NCBI GenBank assembly: GCA_028023455.1
Contig: JAQFVV010012546.1
Coordinates: forward strand, 2,960,532-3,024,531
DNA length: 64,000 bases
Direction: 5' to 3'
Source: Epiperipatus broadwayi
Taxonomy: Eukaryota; Onychophora; Udeonychophora; Euonychophora; Peripatidae
Made by a program: the position numbers and the translations under genes. Below, piece by piece: positions 36,959 to 49,900 of this stretch (within the stretch, counting starts at the first letter, position 1; each line of letters opens with the position of its first letter). A model generated the notes under the pieces. It saw nothing but the letters and a program-made list of their open reading frames with translations, did no database searches and was not told the origin of the DNA.

Positions 36959-36960
36959 GG
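36350..36960. repeat. Degenerate minisatellite
   Basis: Imperfect repeats of a roughly 110-bp pattern combine GGGCCATRTT, GTGCCTAWTAAA and TCCAACTA-type words (around 36410, 36590, 36700, 36805 and 36870). The 91-residue plus-strand frame at 36541-36816 is a by-product of this repeat and has no coding motif. Confidence 0.5.
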
Positions 36961-38480
36961 GAAACAACAAACACCAAGCATCGACAAATAAAATATTAAC
37001 TAATATTTTTTATATTTTTGTCCTCCTAAATTTCCCTTTCAGAAAATGGTTGGTTTTCGGGCAAAGTGTCAACTATTATCAATAGTGAACTATTAATAAC
37101 ATTCATCACTTGATTACCAAATATATACCGATCAAATAAATACTTTATTATTATTTTTAAAGAAGAAAGAAAATCCCTTAGGCACCAGCTAATTACATTA
37201 GAGTTAGCATGTCCATCTGATCAGCATAATCCAGTGCCTGAAACATCCGCTAATTCAGTCAGTTCCAACCTCCCACTAATAAACAAACAAAAGGTATCTT
37301 AAATGCCCGTCTGTTCTAAACTGCTACTATTTTCTGAAACTAAAATAATTTTCCCCCGAACTATTCTAGAAAATACTTCTCTCCTTTAAAACTATTAATA
37401 ACAACATTATACTGAATTCTAAACATTTTTAGATTTTACTTGGTGAATCTTTTCTAAAATACTATTATTAATGATTGGATTTTTTCCCTCCTACTCTTAT
37501 TAAAAAAATAAATGTTTATATGTACCTGCACGTATCAGAAATAAACAGAAATATTTTAAGAAAAATAATTTAAATTTGTTACTTTATTTTAAAATAAATG
37601 CATCATTTTATCTTATAATGAAACACACATACACTTTTTTTTAAAAGATTAAAATAAGCATTTTAATATATTACTTGAGCAAGTAAATTATACATGTTAC
37701 ATGATATTTTATTATTATTATTTTTTAAGTCTAAGTTTAAAAATCAAATCACACATACGTGCATGCCAAAAATATTATTTAATAGAAGCTGCTTTTACTT
37801 ATTTTATTATTTCACATATTATCTTTTGAAGTTTAAAATTTATTCTTTTTTTTAAGTTTAATTCAAAAAGTTCAAAAGTTCTTTCAATAAAGTCTATTTT
37901 TATTTTAAAAGGAAATCGGAATATTTAAATATCAAAAACAAATAATTACCTAGGTTTTTATATACGACAGAAGCAGTATAATGGAATTATTTCTTAATTC
38001 ATCGATGACCGGTAAATGATTTCTTCATGGATCCTGTGACTTGTTATGATTTCCGTGGCTGGTTTGGCATTCCCCGCACTCCACTGTCCATTTATTCTAT
38101 TTTAACATGATTACCTTCCGAACTAATCACAGATCTTAAATGTGTAGAGAGCGGCTTTTTGGTCAACTGCAAATACGTTGGATTTTTAACAGTGCAATAT
38201 TTTTGGAAATATTACTTCAAAATATTTTATTAAAGTAAGAAAGTCCGAACCAAGAATGATAAAATTTGAGCTATTTATACTTTTTTAAACAATAGAAAAC
38301 TTTATTTTTAGCAGCAGCGTTCATCTTGTGAAAATAAAATCAGCTTATAGCATCTACTTTTTATTAAAAATTGCATACACACTCATATATTTATTCATTT
38401 ATTATAAAATAAAATAAAATCTCTTTATTATTTTATTAAAAATTCATTTACAAAATATTAAATCATTTATTTATTACAAG
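36959..38480. repeat. Segmental tandem duplication, unit 2 left part
   Basis: Collinear with 34109-35639 with few substitutions and small indels. It is interrupted at 38480 by the LTR retrotransposon and resumes at 43598. Confidence 0.88.
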
Positions 38481-40699
38481 TATAATGATCCAGAAATAGA
38501 GCTTAACGTAATCTGCACTACATGGGCGCCATCTAGGCATTTGAACCTAGAAAAATTTATATAGTAGGCAGATACGTAAATTCAAAAAAAAATTATTTAT
38601 TTTATATATTTTGATTCCGGTCATTAGCCCATTGTCACTAGCTCAATGGAACAGCAGAGATTTATATTTCATAAATTCTTATCTAAGAATAATTTTTTAA
38701 AAAAGAATAAAATAAGCCACTGCCAGTAATTAACATACAAACATTTATTTACGCACATATATATAAAATTTAACATTATTATTTTAGCATGTTTACTTTA
38801 ACATTTAACATTATTTTTAACTTTTATTTTAGATTTTAATTTACATTTTAATTTTTATACTATTATAAGTTCGCACAGATGGATTTATAAAAGTTTGTTT
38901 TATAAATGTTGAGTATAGATCGGTTACATAGATTACACGGTCAAAAACATTTCAAAGTAAACATAAACGATCAAAATATAAAGTCATTGATGGAAATGCA
39001 GAGGGAAATTTATAAGAAACCCAATGGCATTCATCATAAGATGCCGCAAGACACCAATAACTTAAAAGACATCCGACATAAATACATCTTAGATACTCAC
39101 CGTAAGGTATCAGTATTTACCGAATGTCTATACATTTTGATCAAATATGAAAACCAAAAACATAATTAACCGGTAACGAACCCATGCAAGCATCTATACC
39201 CAACTTAAACTTAATGCATTTTTATTTAGAGTGTCGAGTATGAATAGACTACATAGATTTGCATTTGAAAAGAAAATATTCTATCCTTATTTAACCTTAG
39301 GCCAAAAGTTCGCAGTCAAACCGGCGTCAATCCATCTGATACATTGATGTATTCAATGTAGCATGAAAATACAACAGCACAATATACTATACTGTCAGGA
39401 ATGGACATCTGAACAGTATAGTTAGAGAAGACATTGACTCTTGTCCAATACAGGAATATTACATCTGTATGGCAAGAAGAACAATAAAATAAAAACTCCA
39501 TAGGAAGGGACCGCGGCCCTTTTTGCCGACTTACAATCCCATCCATAGGCAACAAGGTTTTGTGCGGCGTATAAAACGATTCTGCCCGTAGCGAACCTCA
39601 TACTACATCTACTAATTACACCAATATATCCAATCCATTGACCTAATTCAACTACGAAACAAATAACCTAAGATTACCCTCCCCTAATATAACTTTACAA
39701 ATCTATATAGCCGTTCACGCCCGACTTAAGTTTAACATTTATATAATTTAATTTATCGCAAAACAAAAATCATAAATAAAACTTAAAGAACAAAAAAAAA
39801 ATAAATGGAAATGATTTTAAAAAAAAAATACATCAAATAAAATTATAACTAATTAATAAATAATTTAGTTTGGTCAGATAGGAATCTATTTCTATATTTT
39901 TTTTAAATACAGGGAAAGTTTATATTTTAAAGTTCTTAATGTTTTCAAATGTTCATTAATTATATATTTCTTACTGTTTTGAAAAATGTCCGTAGTCTCT
40001 GATTTTTTGTAATGGAAGGTGTTAATTCCCACGAAGTCATAAGGAGATCGGTGTGCAGTTAACCATTGGTCCTTTATGGTTGATGGTATTCTTCCGGGCC
40101 TTGATGTCCTGTGGTCTGCAATATTGGAAAACGATGTTTCATTTTTTTGAACAACTGAAGGAATTGAAAGTGCGTCTTTCAATCCCTTCTCCTCCAACCC
40201 TCTCCAACTTAACACATATCTGTCATCTTGTAATAACTAACTAATAATTTCCAAACTTTTCCTTTTATATTAATTTTAAGGATTCAATTGACATTACGTC
40301 ATCGATGTGATGGTCCTTTCGCTGAGGTCCGATTCCATTGTTTTTCTCTCCTATCTGACCATTGCTTATACATTTAAATGCCCAAGGCTAGTTTACATTG
40401 ACTAATTAAAATAATCATTTCCATTTTCTGATTAATTAATGTGTTTTCCAAACTTAAAGATATATTTTTATCTCTAAATCTTTTTGAGTTTTTGTTTTTA
40501 AAATACCTTTTCTATTTTTAATAAAGTTTTATTTTAATAATTTTTTTTTCATCTGTGCGATTTTATATATATATGAGTTTAGTATAGAATTTTAATTTTC
40601 AATTTTTAATTCTTAAAAAAAAAAGTTTTATTTGCGAACTTTTATTTTTTTCATGTTTAATAATAAAAAACAATGTAACGTACGTATGTGCCCGTTACA
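38481..40699 (-). repeat. 3' LTR of the retrotransposon
   Basis: A 2219-bp LTR beginning TATAATGATCCAG and ending CCCGTTACA on the plus strand. It carries a plus-strand 87-aa frame (38906-39169) and minus-strand (element-sense) frames at 39316-39555 and 39892-40215 that recur in the other LTR. It contains a short segment near 39785-39840 that the 5' LTR lacks. None of the frames has a recognisable domain, so coding status is unproven. Confidence 0.87.
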
Positions 40700-40876
40700 T
40701 ATCAGTAAACTTGCTTAAAAAAAATAAACAAAAAAAATTTTTTTACTTAGGGTTAGTAATTACGGTACACGATTAACAAAGACATTTACAAAAACATCAG
40801 GTTAGTAATTTTACAAAAAGACTATATACAAAAAAAATATTGAGCATCGCTTTCCTAAGAACCATCTACGTTTACA

Positions 40877-40890
40877 CCTCCTCCCCCCAA
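40877..40890 (-). promoter_or_regulatory. Candidate polypurine tract
   Basis: On the element-sense strand, TTGGGGGGAGGAGG is followed by TG. It is the only strong purine tract of the internal region. Its distance from the mapped 3' LTR edge is unusual. Confidence 0.55.
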
Positions 40891-41399
40891 GAATTCTATT
40901 TTCTCTATATTTCATTTCTAACAAAACGGCATGACAAGCAACTTATATAAATTATTTATTTAAGAAGGTTGCATTGAGATAAATATGTTTTAAGAAATAA
41001 TGGGTTTAAACATGTATATTTGCAGCACAATTATAAATACCACCAACTTATTTATGACTGATTGAAATGCATACATAGGGTTACACTGAAGTAATTCCCA
41101 AAGGTACTCACCGTAAGGTACCGCATTTATGATCATAAACTTATGTGGCTGTGCGCGCCTATACACATTAAAGCATAATTTATATTTAAAAAAAAACATC
41201 AATTGCAACCTTTTGACTTTTCTTTTTAACAAAATACAGTTTAAAGTTGTTAATACTTTCTCGTGTTTAATATATGTGCTATTTCTTTCTGGCAGTGCTT
41301 TTATAAGATTTAAAGTATACGACTTTATGTAAACAGATAAAAATATTTCATTTTGAAAAAAGAAATTTACTCAGAGTATATGTAGTTTATTAAACATCG

Positions 41400-41417
41400 G
41401 CCCCACATTGGGCGCCA
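41400..41417 (-). promoter_or_regulatory. Primer binding site, tRNA-Lys type
   Basis: The minus strand reads TGGCGCCCAATGTGGGGC. Its complement would end in TTGGGCGCCA, like the CCA end of a tRNA-Lys acceptor. It lies 2 bp inside the 5' LTR, as required for minus-strand strong-stop synthesis, and so fixes the element's orientation. Confidence 0.8.
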
Positions 41418-41419
41418 GT

Positions 41420-43597
41420 TATAACGATCCGGAGACTAAGAGCTTAACGTAATCTGCACTACAGGGCGCCATCAGGCATTTGAACCTAGAAAATTTATAA
41501 AGTAGGCAGATACGTAAGTCAAAAAAAAATTTTTTTATTTATATATTTTGATTCCAGTCTTTAGCCCATTGTCACTAGCTCAATGGAACAGCAGAGATTT
41601 ATCTTTCATAAATTCTTATCTAAGAATAATTTTTAAAAAAGAATAAAATAAGCCACTGCCAGTAATTAACATACAAACATTTATTTACGCACATATATAT
41701 AACATTTAACATTATTATTTTAGCATGTTTACTTTAACATTATTTTTAACTTTTATTTTAGATTTCAATTTACATTTTAATTTTTATACTATTATAAGTT
41801 CGCACAGATGGATTTATAAAAGTTTGTTTTATAAATGTTGAGTATAGATCGGTTACATAGATTACACGGTCAAAAACATTTCAAAGTAAACATAAACGAT
41901 CAAAATATAAAGTCATTGATGGAAATGCAGAGGGGAATTTATAAGAAACCCAATGGCATTCATCATAAGATGCCGCAAGACACCAATAACTTAAAAGACA
42001 TCCGACATAAATACATCTTAGATACTCACCATAAGGTATCAGTATTTACCGAATGTCTATACATTTTGATCAAATATGAAAACCAAAAACATAATTAACC
42101 GGTAACGAACCCATGCAAGCGTCTATACCCAACTTAAACTTAATGCATTTTTATTTAGAGTGTCGAGTATGAATAGACTACATAGATTTGCATTTGAAAA
42201 GAAAATATTCTATCCTTATTTAACCTTAGGCCAAAAGTTCGCAGTCAAACCGGCGTCAATCCATCTGATACATTGATGTATTCAATATAGCATGAAAATA
42301 CAACAGCACAATATACTATACTGTCAGGAATGGACATCTGAACAGTATAGTTAGAGAAGACATTGACTGTTGTCCAATACAAGAATATTACATCTGTATG
42401 GCAAGAAGAACAATAAAATAAAAACTCCATAGGAAGGGACCGCGGCCCTTTTTGCCGACTTACCATCCCATCCATAGGCAACAAGGTTTTGTGTGGCATA
42501 TAAAACGATTTTGCCCATAGCGAACCTCATACTACATCTACTAATTACACCAATATATCCAATCCATTGACCTAATTCAACTACGAAACAAATAACCTAA
42601 GATTACCCTCCCCTAATATAACTTTACAAATCTATATAGCCGTTCATGCCCGACTTAAGTTTAACATTTATATAATTTAATTTATCGCAAAATAAAAATC
42701 ATAAATAAAACTTAAAGAACAAAAAAAAAATAAAATTATAACTAATTAATAAATAATTTAGTTTGGTCAGATAGGAATCTATTTCTATTTTTTTTTTTAA
42801 ATACAGGGAAAGTTTATATTTTAAAGTTCTTAATGTTTTCAAATGTTCATTAATTATATATTTCTTACTGTTTTGAAAAATGTCCGTAGTCTCTGATTTT
42901 TTGTAATGGAAGGTATTAATTCCCACGAAGTCATAAGGAGATCGGAGTGCAGTTAACCATTGGTCCTTTATGGTTGATGGTATTCTTCTGGGCCTTGATG
43001 TCCTGTGGTCTGCAATCTTGGAAAATGATGTTTCATTTTTTTGAACAACTGAAGGAATTGAAAGTGCGTCTTTCAATCCCTTCTCCTCCAACCCTCTCCA
43101 ACTTAACACATATCTGTCATCTCTCAATAATAACTAAACCAATCATTTCCAAACTTTTCCTTTTATATTAATTTTAAGGATTCAATTGACATTATGTCAT
43201 CGATGTGATGGTCCTTTCGCTGAGGTCCGATTCCATTGTTTTTCTCTCCTATCTGACCATTACTTATACATTTAAATGCCCAAGGCTAGTTTACATTGAC
43301 TAATTAAAATAATCATTTTCATTTTCTGATTAATTAATGTGTTTTCAAACTTAAAGATATATTTTTATCTCTAAATCTTTTTGAGTTTTTGTTTTTAAAA
43401 TACCTTTTCTATTTTTAATAAAGTTTTATTTTAATAATTTTTTTTTCATCTGTGCGATTTTATATATATATGAGTTTAGTATAGAATTTTAATTTTCAAT
43501 TTTCAATTCTTAAAAAAAAAAAAGTTTTATTTGCGAACTTTTATTTTTTTCATGTTTAATAATAAAAAACAATGTAGCGACGTCTGTGCCCATTACA
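41420..43597 (-). repeat. 5' LTR of the retrotransposon
   Basis: A 2178-bp LTR beginning TATAACGATCCGG and ending CCCATTACA on the plus strand. It is nearly identical to the 3' LTR apart from scattered substitutions and a few indels, implying a fairly young insertion. Frames shared with the other LTR are 41835-42098 (plus, 87 aa), 42245-42499 (minus, 84 aa) and 42699-43127 (minus, 142 aa). The shorter 3' LTR counterpart of the last one has 107 aa. Confidence 0.87.
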
Positions 43598-43828
43598 CAA
43601 GATTTTTCCTTCTTTTAAACAAATAAAATCTTTTATTTTAAACAGCTTATTATTTTAAACAACTTATTATTTTAAACAGTGTTTACAGTTTATTTTATTC
43701 AATACAAAAATTCCCCCTCCCTGCCTACTCTTTAGTTTTTACATTTTATTCTCTTAATATTAAACTTTTATATTTTTAAACATGGAATTCATAATAAATT
43801 AATTACATATCAATGTACTTTGGTACAA
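43598..43828. repeat. Segmental tandem duplication, unit 2 right part
   Basis: Continues the match to unit 1 (35637-35871) after the LTR element. It diverges at 43829, where a TA repeat and a duplicated word containing CCATAGTATC begin. Confidence 0.85.
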
Positions 43829-43829
43829 T

Positions 43830-46545
43830 ATATATATATATACCATAGTATCTATATATATATACCATAGTATCTGAAGTCATTCTACAAAGCTCCAGTT
43901 CATCCCTCCATAATGTAATATTTTAGCATTAATCTGAACTTGTATTCTGATTTGTAGTATATGTCTGCATAGAAAGCCTATTGCAGCTCGTTTAAGTATT
44001 ATTGAATGACTTCTATTAAATGTTATAGTGATAAAAAATCACCCTTGCACTGACTTAACTGCCTCAAGCCTAATAGGTCGAGCATATAGTGCATTATATG
44101 AGATTCTGTTACTTGCTCATCATTGTTTACACCTGTGTGTGTCCTTCAATGCACTCTTATTTAATTGATTTATATTTATTAAAATATATTAAATTATAAT
44201 AACTGTGTTGAGTTTCATTCGTAATCCATTCTAAATATTTAGTTAAGTTTCTTAATATTAGGGTTACTTATTAATATATGCATTATCTATCCAGCCATAG
44301 ATGTGTGTGTATTTAAAATAATTGTAATTTAGTTAATATTCCCCGAGACTCTTGCTCCACCCTTTGCTACTTCTGGCATGTGAACTAAGGAATTCTGAGT
44401 GTAGCCTCATATATGTCATTCATAGGGTAGTAAGTCATGGAGTATTAATGGAGGAGTTGACGTGCGATCAGATTCGAGTTCTCAACCCCTCATCTAGTTC
44501 AGTCTTATATAATTTGCCAAAACTCTGGATTTTGTTGCGTGAATGTACAAATATGACCATTACAATATATATGTAATCATCAAGTGCTTACAATATACAT
44601 CCTCAGACTTTATAAAGAATGGTAAAGTCATTTAGAGCCATTATGAATTTATGAACTCACTTTTGAACTCTTATTGATGATTTTCATTGGTATTTAATGT
44701 CCTGTGGCTAATAATGGTCTTAGTAACTAATCATTATTAGTTCATGACACCATAAGTGCATGTTTCACTGTTGACAATTCAATTGCCTCACTTTAACTTA
44801 AACTGCCGTTTTATTATCTCTCTAATAAAATATTATAATTCTTTCGTATGTAAATTTTCTCTTTCATTAACAGTTTAGTTTGTTTTCTTTTAATTGCAAT
44901 TTTTAATGAAATTTAACTACTTTTAATCTTAATTAATCAGTTTACGAATTTTTAAATGGCAGATTAACAACAATTTTTCTATTTAACAGAAAGCACTTAT
45001 ATGCAAAGAAATTAAATATTTTTAATTTATACAAGTGCATATATGTCAAACATGTATACGACGATACATTGACATAGCAAATCCATTTAGCACTGATCAG
45101 ATTAATTACATATAATTTGGTTAATTATATTTGTTTGCAGAAGATATTTTCTGATTGTTATTAAACAGATTAATTTTTATGTTGATAAATGGATTTTAAC
45201 TTTGTGGTTTCTCCATCTTGGATGAATCATAATATAAAATATCAATAAAAATTTTAATAATATAAATGTAAAATTTTCACCAGAATTTTCTTTTAATAAC
45301 AGTATTTTTTTTATAAAGATTAAGAAAAAAATCATTAAATAGATTAAAATATTTCAATATATTTACTTGTAATGTGTTTAAAAATACGTTTATAATTAGT
45401 ATAAATAAAGATAAGTGTATTGGAGACTGGAATTTCAATTTTTTTAACTGTTTGTGAAGAAACAAGCGGCATTTTCACATAGATTAGCTAATTTTGGCGT
45501 TGGTACTGCAACCACTATATGTAACTAAAACCTTATAGTATTGTTAATAGTGATTTGCAGCCCTCCCCTCCCTGTTCGCAGTAGCAATTTTAACATATTA
45601 ATTGAAAAAACCTGTGAAGATGTCAAAATTTTATGAACTATTTACATGATTGATATTACGTTATTAGCATGACAAAGCCATAAGCGAAGTAGAAGTTAAT
45701 AGAAATGAAAATTCTTGATTGGCCAAGAGTTTTAAAATAAACTAAATTTTAAAGTGAAATTATAATTTTCAGTAGTTAGACATATTTTTGATTTAAAACC
45801 TATGTTACTAATAGGAGATTGTCCCTGAAAATAATTTATTTTTAAAAAGACAATTCTTAAAACATTTGTTCAGTAATAGAAAGTCATTTCTACTGAATAA
45901 AGAGAAATTTCTTTTATAAAAATAGTAAATTTTAATAACAATAAATAATACATTATCTTCTATACTTTTTTCTTAATGATGATAACTATCTCTAAATATA
46001 TATCTTTCTTTTAATAATATAAAATTCATATATCATATATTTTATTGTATTAATTTTTTGAATAGATAAATTTCATCCAATGACATGCTGCTCCATTGCT
46101 ATAGGTAAGAACTTCATTTAAATATTCACTTTCACTTTTTATATGTTTATTTTTATTATTACAATAGCTTAAATATTTACATTTACTTGAAAAAATAAAA
46201 ATTTTAAATATGAAAAATATTTACCGACAGACTTAATTCAAAATAGGCAGCTGGACTTTTCTACTAAACGGATTAAAGTAAAGCATTAATGAAAATCTAT
46301 TTGTAAGGTATATATATATTCTGTGATAAGCATTTATTTGCTTCCAAAGAAAAGATTAATTTATTTAAATTTTAAATAATAAATAATTGGCTGAAAAATG
46401 CTTTCAAACTAGAAGGTCATATTCATAGTGCTCTAACTTTGTGGCTGACATTGTTAATGAGAGAAAACAATAATTTTATAGAAGGTGTTTATTATTTAAA
46501 ATTTAAATAAATTGATCTCTTTTTTTTTTGGAAGTGAATAAACAT
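43830..46545. other. Intergenic desert
   Basis: A short tandem repeat of TA plus CCATAGTATC lies at 43832-43875. A GC-richer patch at 44340-44570 contains a B-box-like GATTCGAGTTC word but no clear A box. Otherwise no gene or element is recognised. Confidence 0.5.
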
Positions 46546-46953
46546 TTATCATAAAATTATACAAATAAATCAATTATTTTATATAGTGTGGTGTTTATAA
46601 ACTGTAATCGTTAAACAGCATTAAGCTGTTGCACATGCGCTTTGCAGATTTTTAACTATAAATGACTGAATACTAACACTTCAAAGACATGATAAAGTCT
46701 TTGGGAAAAGATAGAGTGGCCATCTATCTTTTCGAACCCAAACGCTTTTGTATGGGGAAATCTTAAGTGTCTGAAAGTGAAAGCGTGAAGATATTAAAAA
46801 ATCACTTTAAATTACTTTTATTTATAAATAATTTTATTGAAAAAAAATCATATGTAATAATGATACAATTGTAAATCAACAATAATAGTTATCCATGTTA
46901 GTCAGGCAACCAAATGTTCTGATGTGGTTACTGGTGTTGTTAATCCAGCTTAA

Positions 46954-49900
46954 TCAGGCTCCACGTGTTGTCAAATAAAAATCTGGAAAGATTATTCTGT
47001 CCTTATGGCGAAATTCCTTTAGCTTGGAAATGAATGTGTCTTCAGGCTTGGGATGAGGAAAGGTAAACTTGTTGCGACATCTGGCCAACCAGATGGCATA
47101 AGTCAGAAAGGTTGAGAGTCTTGTGGTTACATAATCTCTGGACAGGAAGCAGCATTTAATATTTAAGATTTTGTTCAGGGAAATGTGGCAGTGGTAAGTA
47201 ATGAAAGTTCTGATTTTGTCATATGCTGGGCAATCATTTATCATATGATCAAATGTTTCACAGGTTCTATGGCAGTTGTGACACATAGGATCTATATTCT
47301 TGAGGAATCTCCTGTAGTGCAGGAACCAGTTTGTCTGGAGTGATTTCAGGTTGATTTTTACGAGAAAGTCCAGGAACCTTGGCTCCAGCTTGAGATGCTT
47401 GAAAAACCTGGTGATCACGTGATTGTTACCACCGAGGTAAGGAATGGTAGAGTTTTGTGTGGGAAATAGCAGGCCATGAGCATCCCAAATGGAGATTTTT
47501 TGTCTGAATACTAGGGAAGAGTGGCCATTGTGAGCAAAAAGGTAGTCAAGTATCTGATTTAGCCAGCTTATCTTTGAAGGTGGAGGTCTGTCAGATGGAA
47601 TGACTGGTTGTTCCGCTACAATCTGGGGAAATTTCTTTTGTAGGATGTGGATCAGAAAGTGGCACTTTTGGTAATATATAGAAAACGTAGCATGCAACGA
47701 CATACCATTATTTTTACTATGTCACTGCATGCGTTCAATTCCTATGGCCGCTGTTTTACCATTCCACAACAGCCGTGCACAGATTCGGTTGATTTTTGTA
47801 TTGAAAGTCTTTGTCATGTTAATTATGGGTAGATAGTAGCTAATCTTTGCCATTACCTTGATATTGAGGAGAGAGATTTTCCCTTGCAGTGATAAATAAA
47901 TCTTGGCAAGGTTTTTAACTGTGTTGGTGGCGGCTTCAATGATGGAATTCTGTATTTGTATCGACATGTCTTGCGGTGACTTGTATATGGGAAACCCCAA
48001 AAAGTTTTGGGGGTCTGCTGAGAAAGGCGATGATATCTTCTTGCCAGTGTTGATTTTCCAGGCCGATGACTTGTTGAAGTTGAAGGAAAGTTTGGAGGAT
48101 TCGGAAAATTTGTTGATTATTTGTATGAGAGGTTTTAGATATTTTTGGAAAGGTAAGGTGACAAGGACATCATCCATGTAGGCAAATGCTTTACAGTGTT
48201 TCTTCAGCTGGGGTATATAGATTCCTGGAAGTTCTGCCTCAATATGTTTAAGAAGGGGGTTTAAGTAGAGTATAAATAGGAGACCGCTAAGTGGAGATCC
48301 TTGGGGTATGGATTTTGAAGGAATAAAACCATCTGTAAAGAAACCATTCAGGGAAATGTGGACCAATCTGTTGTTTAGTAGATTGTCCAATATCTGAATG
48401 ATTTGAGTAGGAATGTCTAGTGCTGAGAGGCAATTGAGCAGGATGTTGACATCTACTGAATCAAATGCTTCAGAGATGTCTAGCTGAACAGCAATGGGTT
48501 TGTATAGATTCTTGGATCTGATATGATCACAGAGAATTTTTACTTCCCCGATTGCAGAGAGTGTGGATGAGCCCTTCTTTGCAAATTGCAACTGGGATAT
48601 GTTGTCCAGAATAACATCTTGTATTTTCTCCTTGATCACACCTTCAATGACCTTTAACAGGATTGGGGTCATGGAGATTGGTCTTATGCTAGATAGATCA
48701 GATGCGTCCCGGTTTTTCTTAACAAAGGGGACCATCGCTATGGGATAAAGTTTGGGAATGATTTTTTTTCTGTTTGCAAGATGGTTAATTAGTTTTAATA
48801 CTATGGGAGCTGTGAAATTCTCAAGGTGCGTAAGTATGAACTTTGGAATGCCATGTAGTCCTGGATGGACATTGGACGGTACGGTGGCCAAGCGGTTTTT
48901 GATGTTTGATATTGTTATTCCATGTTCATTGTTTTGTGATGTCTCATGCCACTGATTTGTGGGGTAGGTAACAGAGTTTGATAGGCAGTTTTTGAAATAT
49001 GACTCTATTTGAATGAGCATTTGGTTGCCAGAGGTATGGCTACCACCGATGATGAGGAACAAAGGAGTTTTTTGTTTCTTCCTTGCCCCTAGAGCCCATC
49101 TGAGATAGCCACGTGTCCAGCAGTGTTGGCCAGGTAAGTATAACCTAGCATTCTTTGTTGCTATTATTTCAGCAATCGCAGCTTGTTTCTGCTTGTACTG
49201 TGTTTTAAGTAATAGGAGGTTGTCTGTAGTACCATCACTTGAGAAATTTTTAATCCTATGGTGAAGCAAATCAAGCTCATTCATCAGGGTTGTTGACCCT
49301 TTATGTTTTTTGGTGTGCTGTATGATTATGGTTTGGAGGATGCCTGTGAAGGCGAACCAGGCTTCCTCGGGATTTATGTTAAGAATGTCAATTTTTTCAA
49401 AGAGTATGTAGGCATCTGAGAAGACAGCTTCCGTGGCAGTAGCTTTAGCTATGATTCTGATTGTTTTATTGTAGTCTATGGGAGTGTAGGAGTCCAGATC
49501 TAGAGATGCTATCAGGACAAGATGGTCTGAGAAGGGAACGGGTTGAAGCTTGCCTTCCAAACCATAGTGCAGCTCTGAGGTGTAAAACATTAGGTCAATC
49601 AGTGTTCTAGAGCTCTTCTTATAGAATGAGTATGCATCTGCAGGGAAGAAACCTCTGCCATTTATGAAACCCCTGGCTAAGAGATGGAGGTATTTCCGTG
49701 TGAACACATCATATTGCAGGTTGAAGTCCCCCAAGAGGATTGTAGGGCCTGTGTTGTTTGCAGTGATGAGATTTATGGTGTGTATTATTCTAGAATAAAT
49801 CAATGGGTTGTTCTGGCACTATACGTATATTGCAATGAATTCACTAGATTGGTATATAAGCTTGATTGCAATGAGATTGGCATCATGGTAAAGCACTTTA

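Larger units (their letters stand above)
40700..41419 (-). mobile_element. Internal region of the LTR retrotransposon
   Basis: Only 720 bp lies between the LTRs. The element-sense 5' end holds the tRNA-Lys type primer binding site (41400-41417), 2 bp from the LTR edge. A polypurine tract, TTGGGGGGAGGAGG, lies on the minus strand at 40877-40890 and is followed directly by TGTAAACG. It ends 177 bp before the 3' LTR edge at 40699 rather than abutting it. The frames at 40990-41232 (minus) and 41129-41332 (plus) show no retroviral or other motif. Confidence 0.75.
38481..43597 (-). mobile_element. Non-autonomous LTR retrotransposon with 2.2-kb LTRs
   Basis: This 5.1-kb insertion splits unit 2 of the tandem duplication. 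Unit 1 preserves the empty site at 35636-35640, so the boundaries are exact. A 4-bp target duplication, CAAG (38477-38480 and 43598-43601), flanks two long direct repeats with a 720-bp interior (40700-41419). On the minus strand the interior starts with a primer binding site, TGGCGCCCAATGTGGGGC (41400-41417). That is one base different from the complement of the tRNA-Lys 3' end as known from Lys-primed retroelements. No gag, protease, polymerase or integrase is present, so the element must be mobilised by a relative. A 4-bp duplication and Lys priming would suit a Ty3/gypsy-type parent, but this is inference. Confidence 0.88.

Noticed and set aside
44352-44576. 74-aa plus-strand frame in a GC-richer patch as a gene
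   Set aside because: No motif, no homologue recognised, and no splice or signal features.
47903-48181. Plus-strand frames across 47.6-53.6 kb
   Set aside because: They lie opposite the long LINE frames and are shadows of the minus-strand coding sequence.
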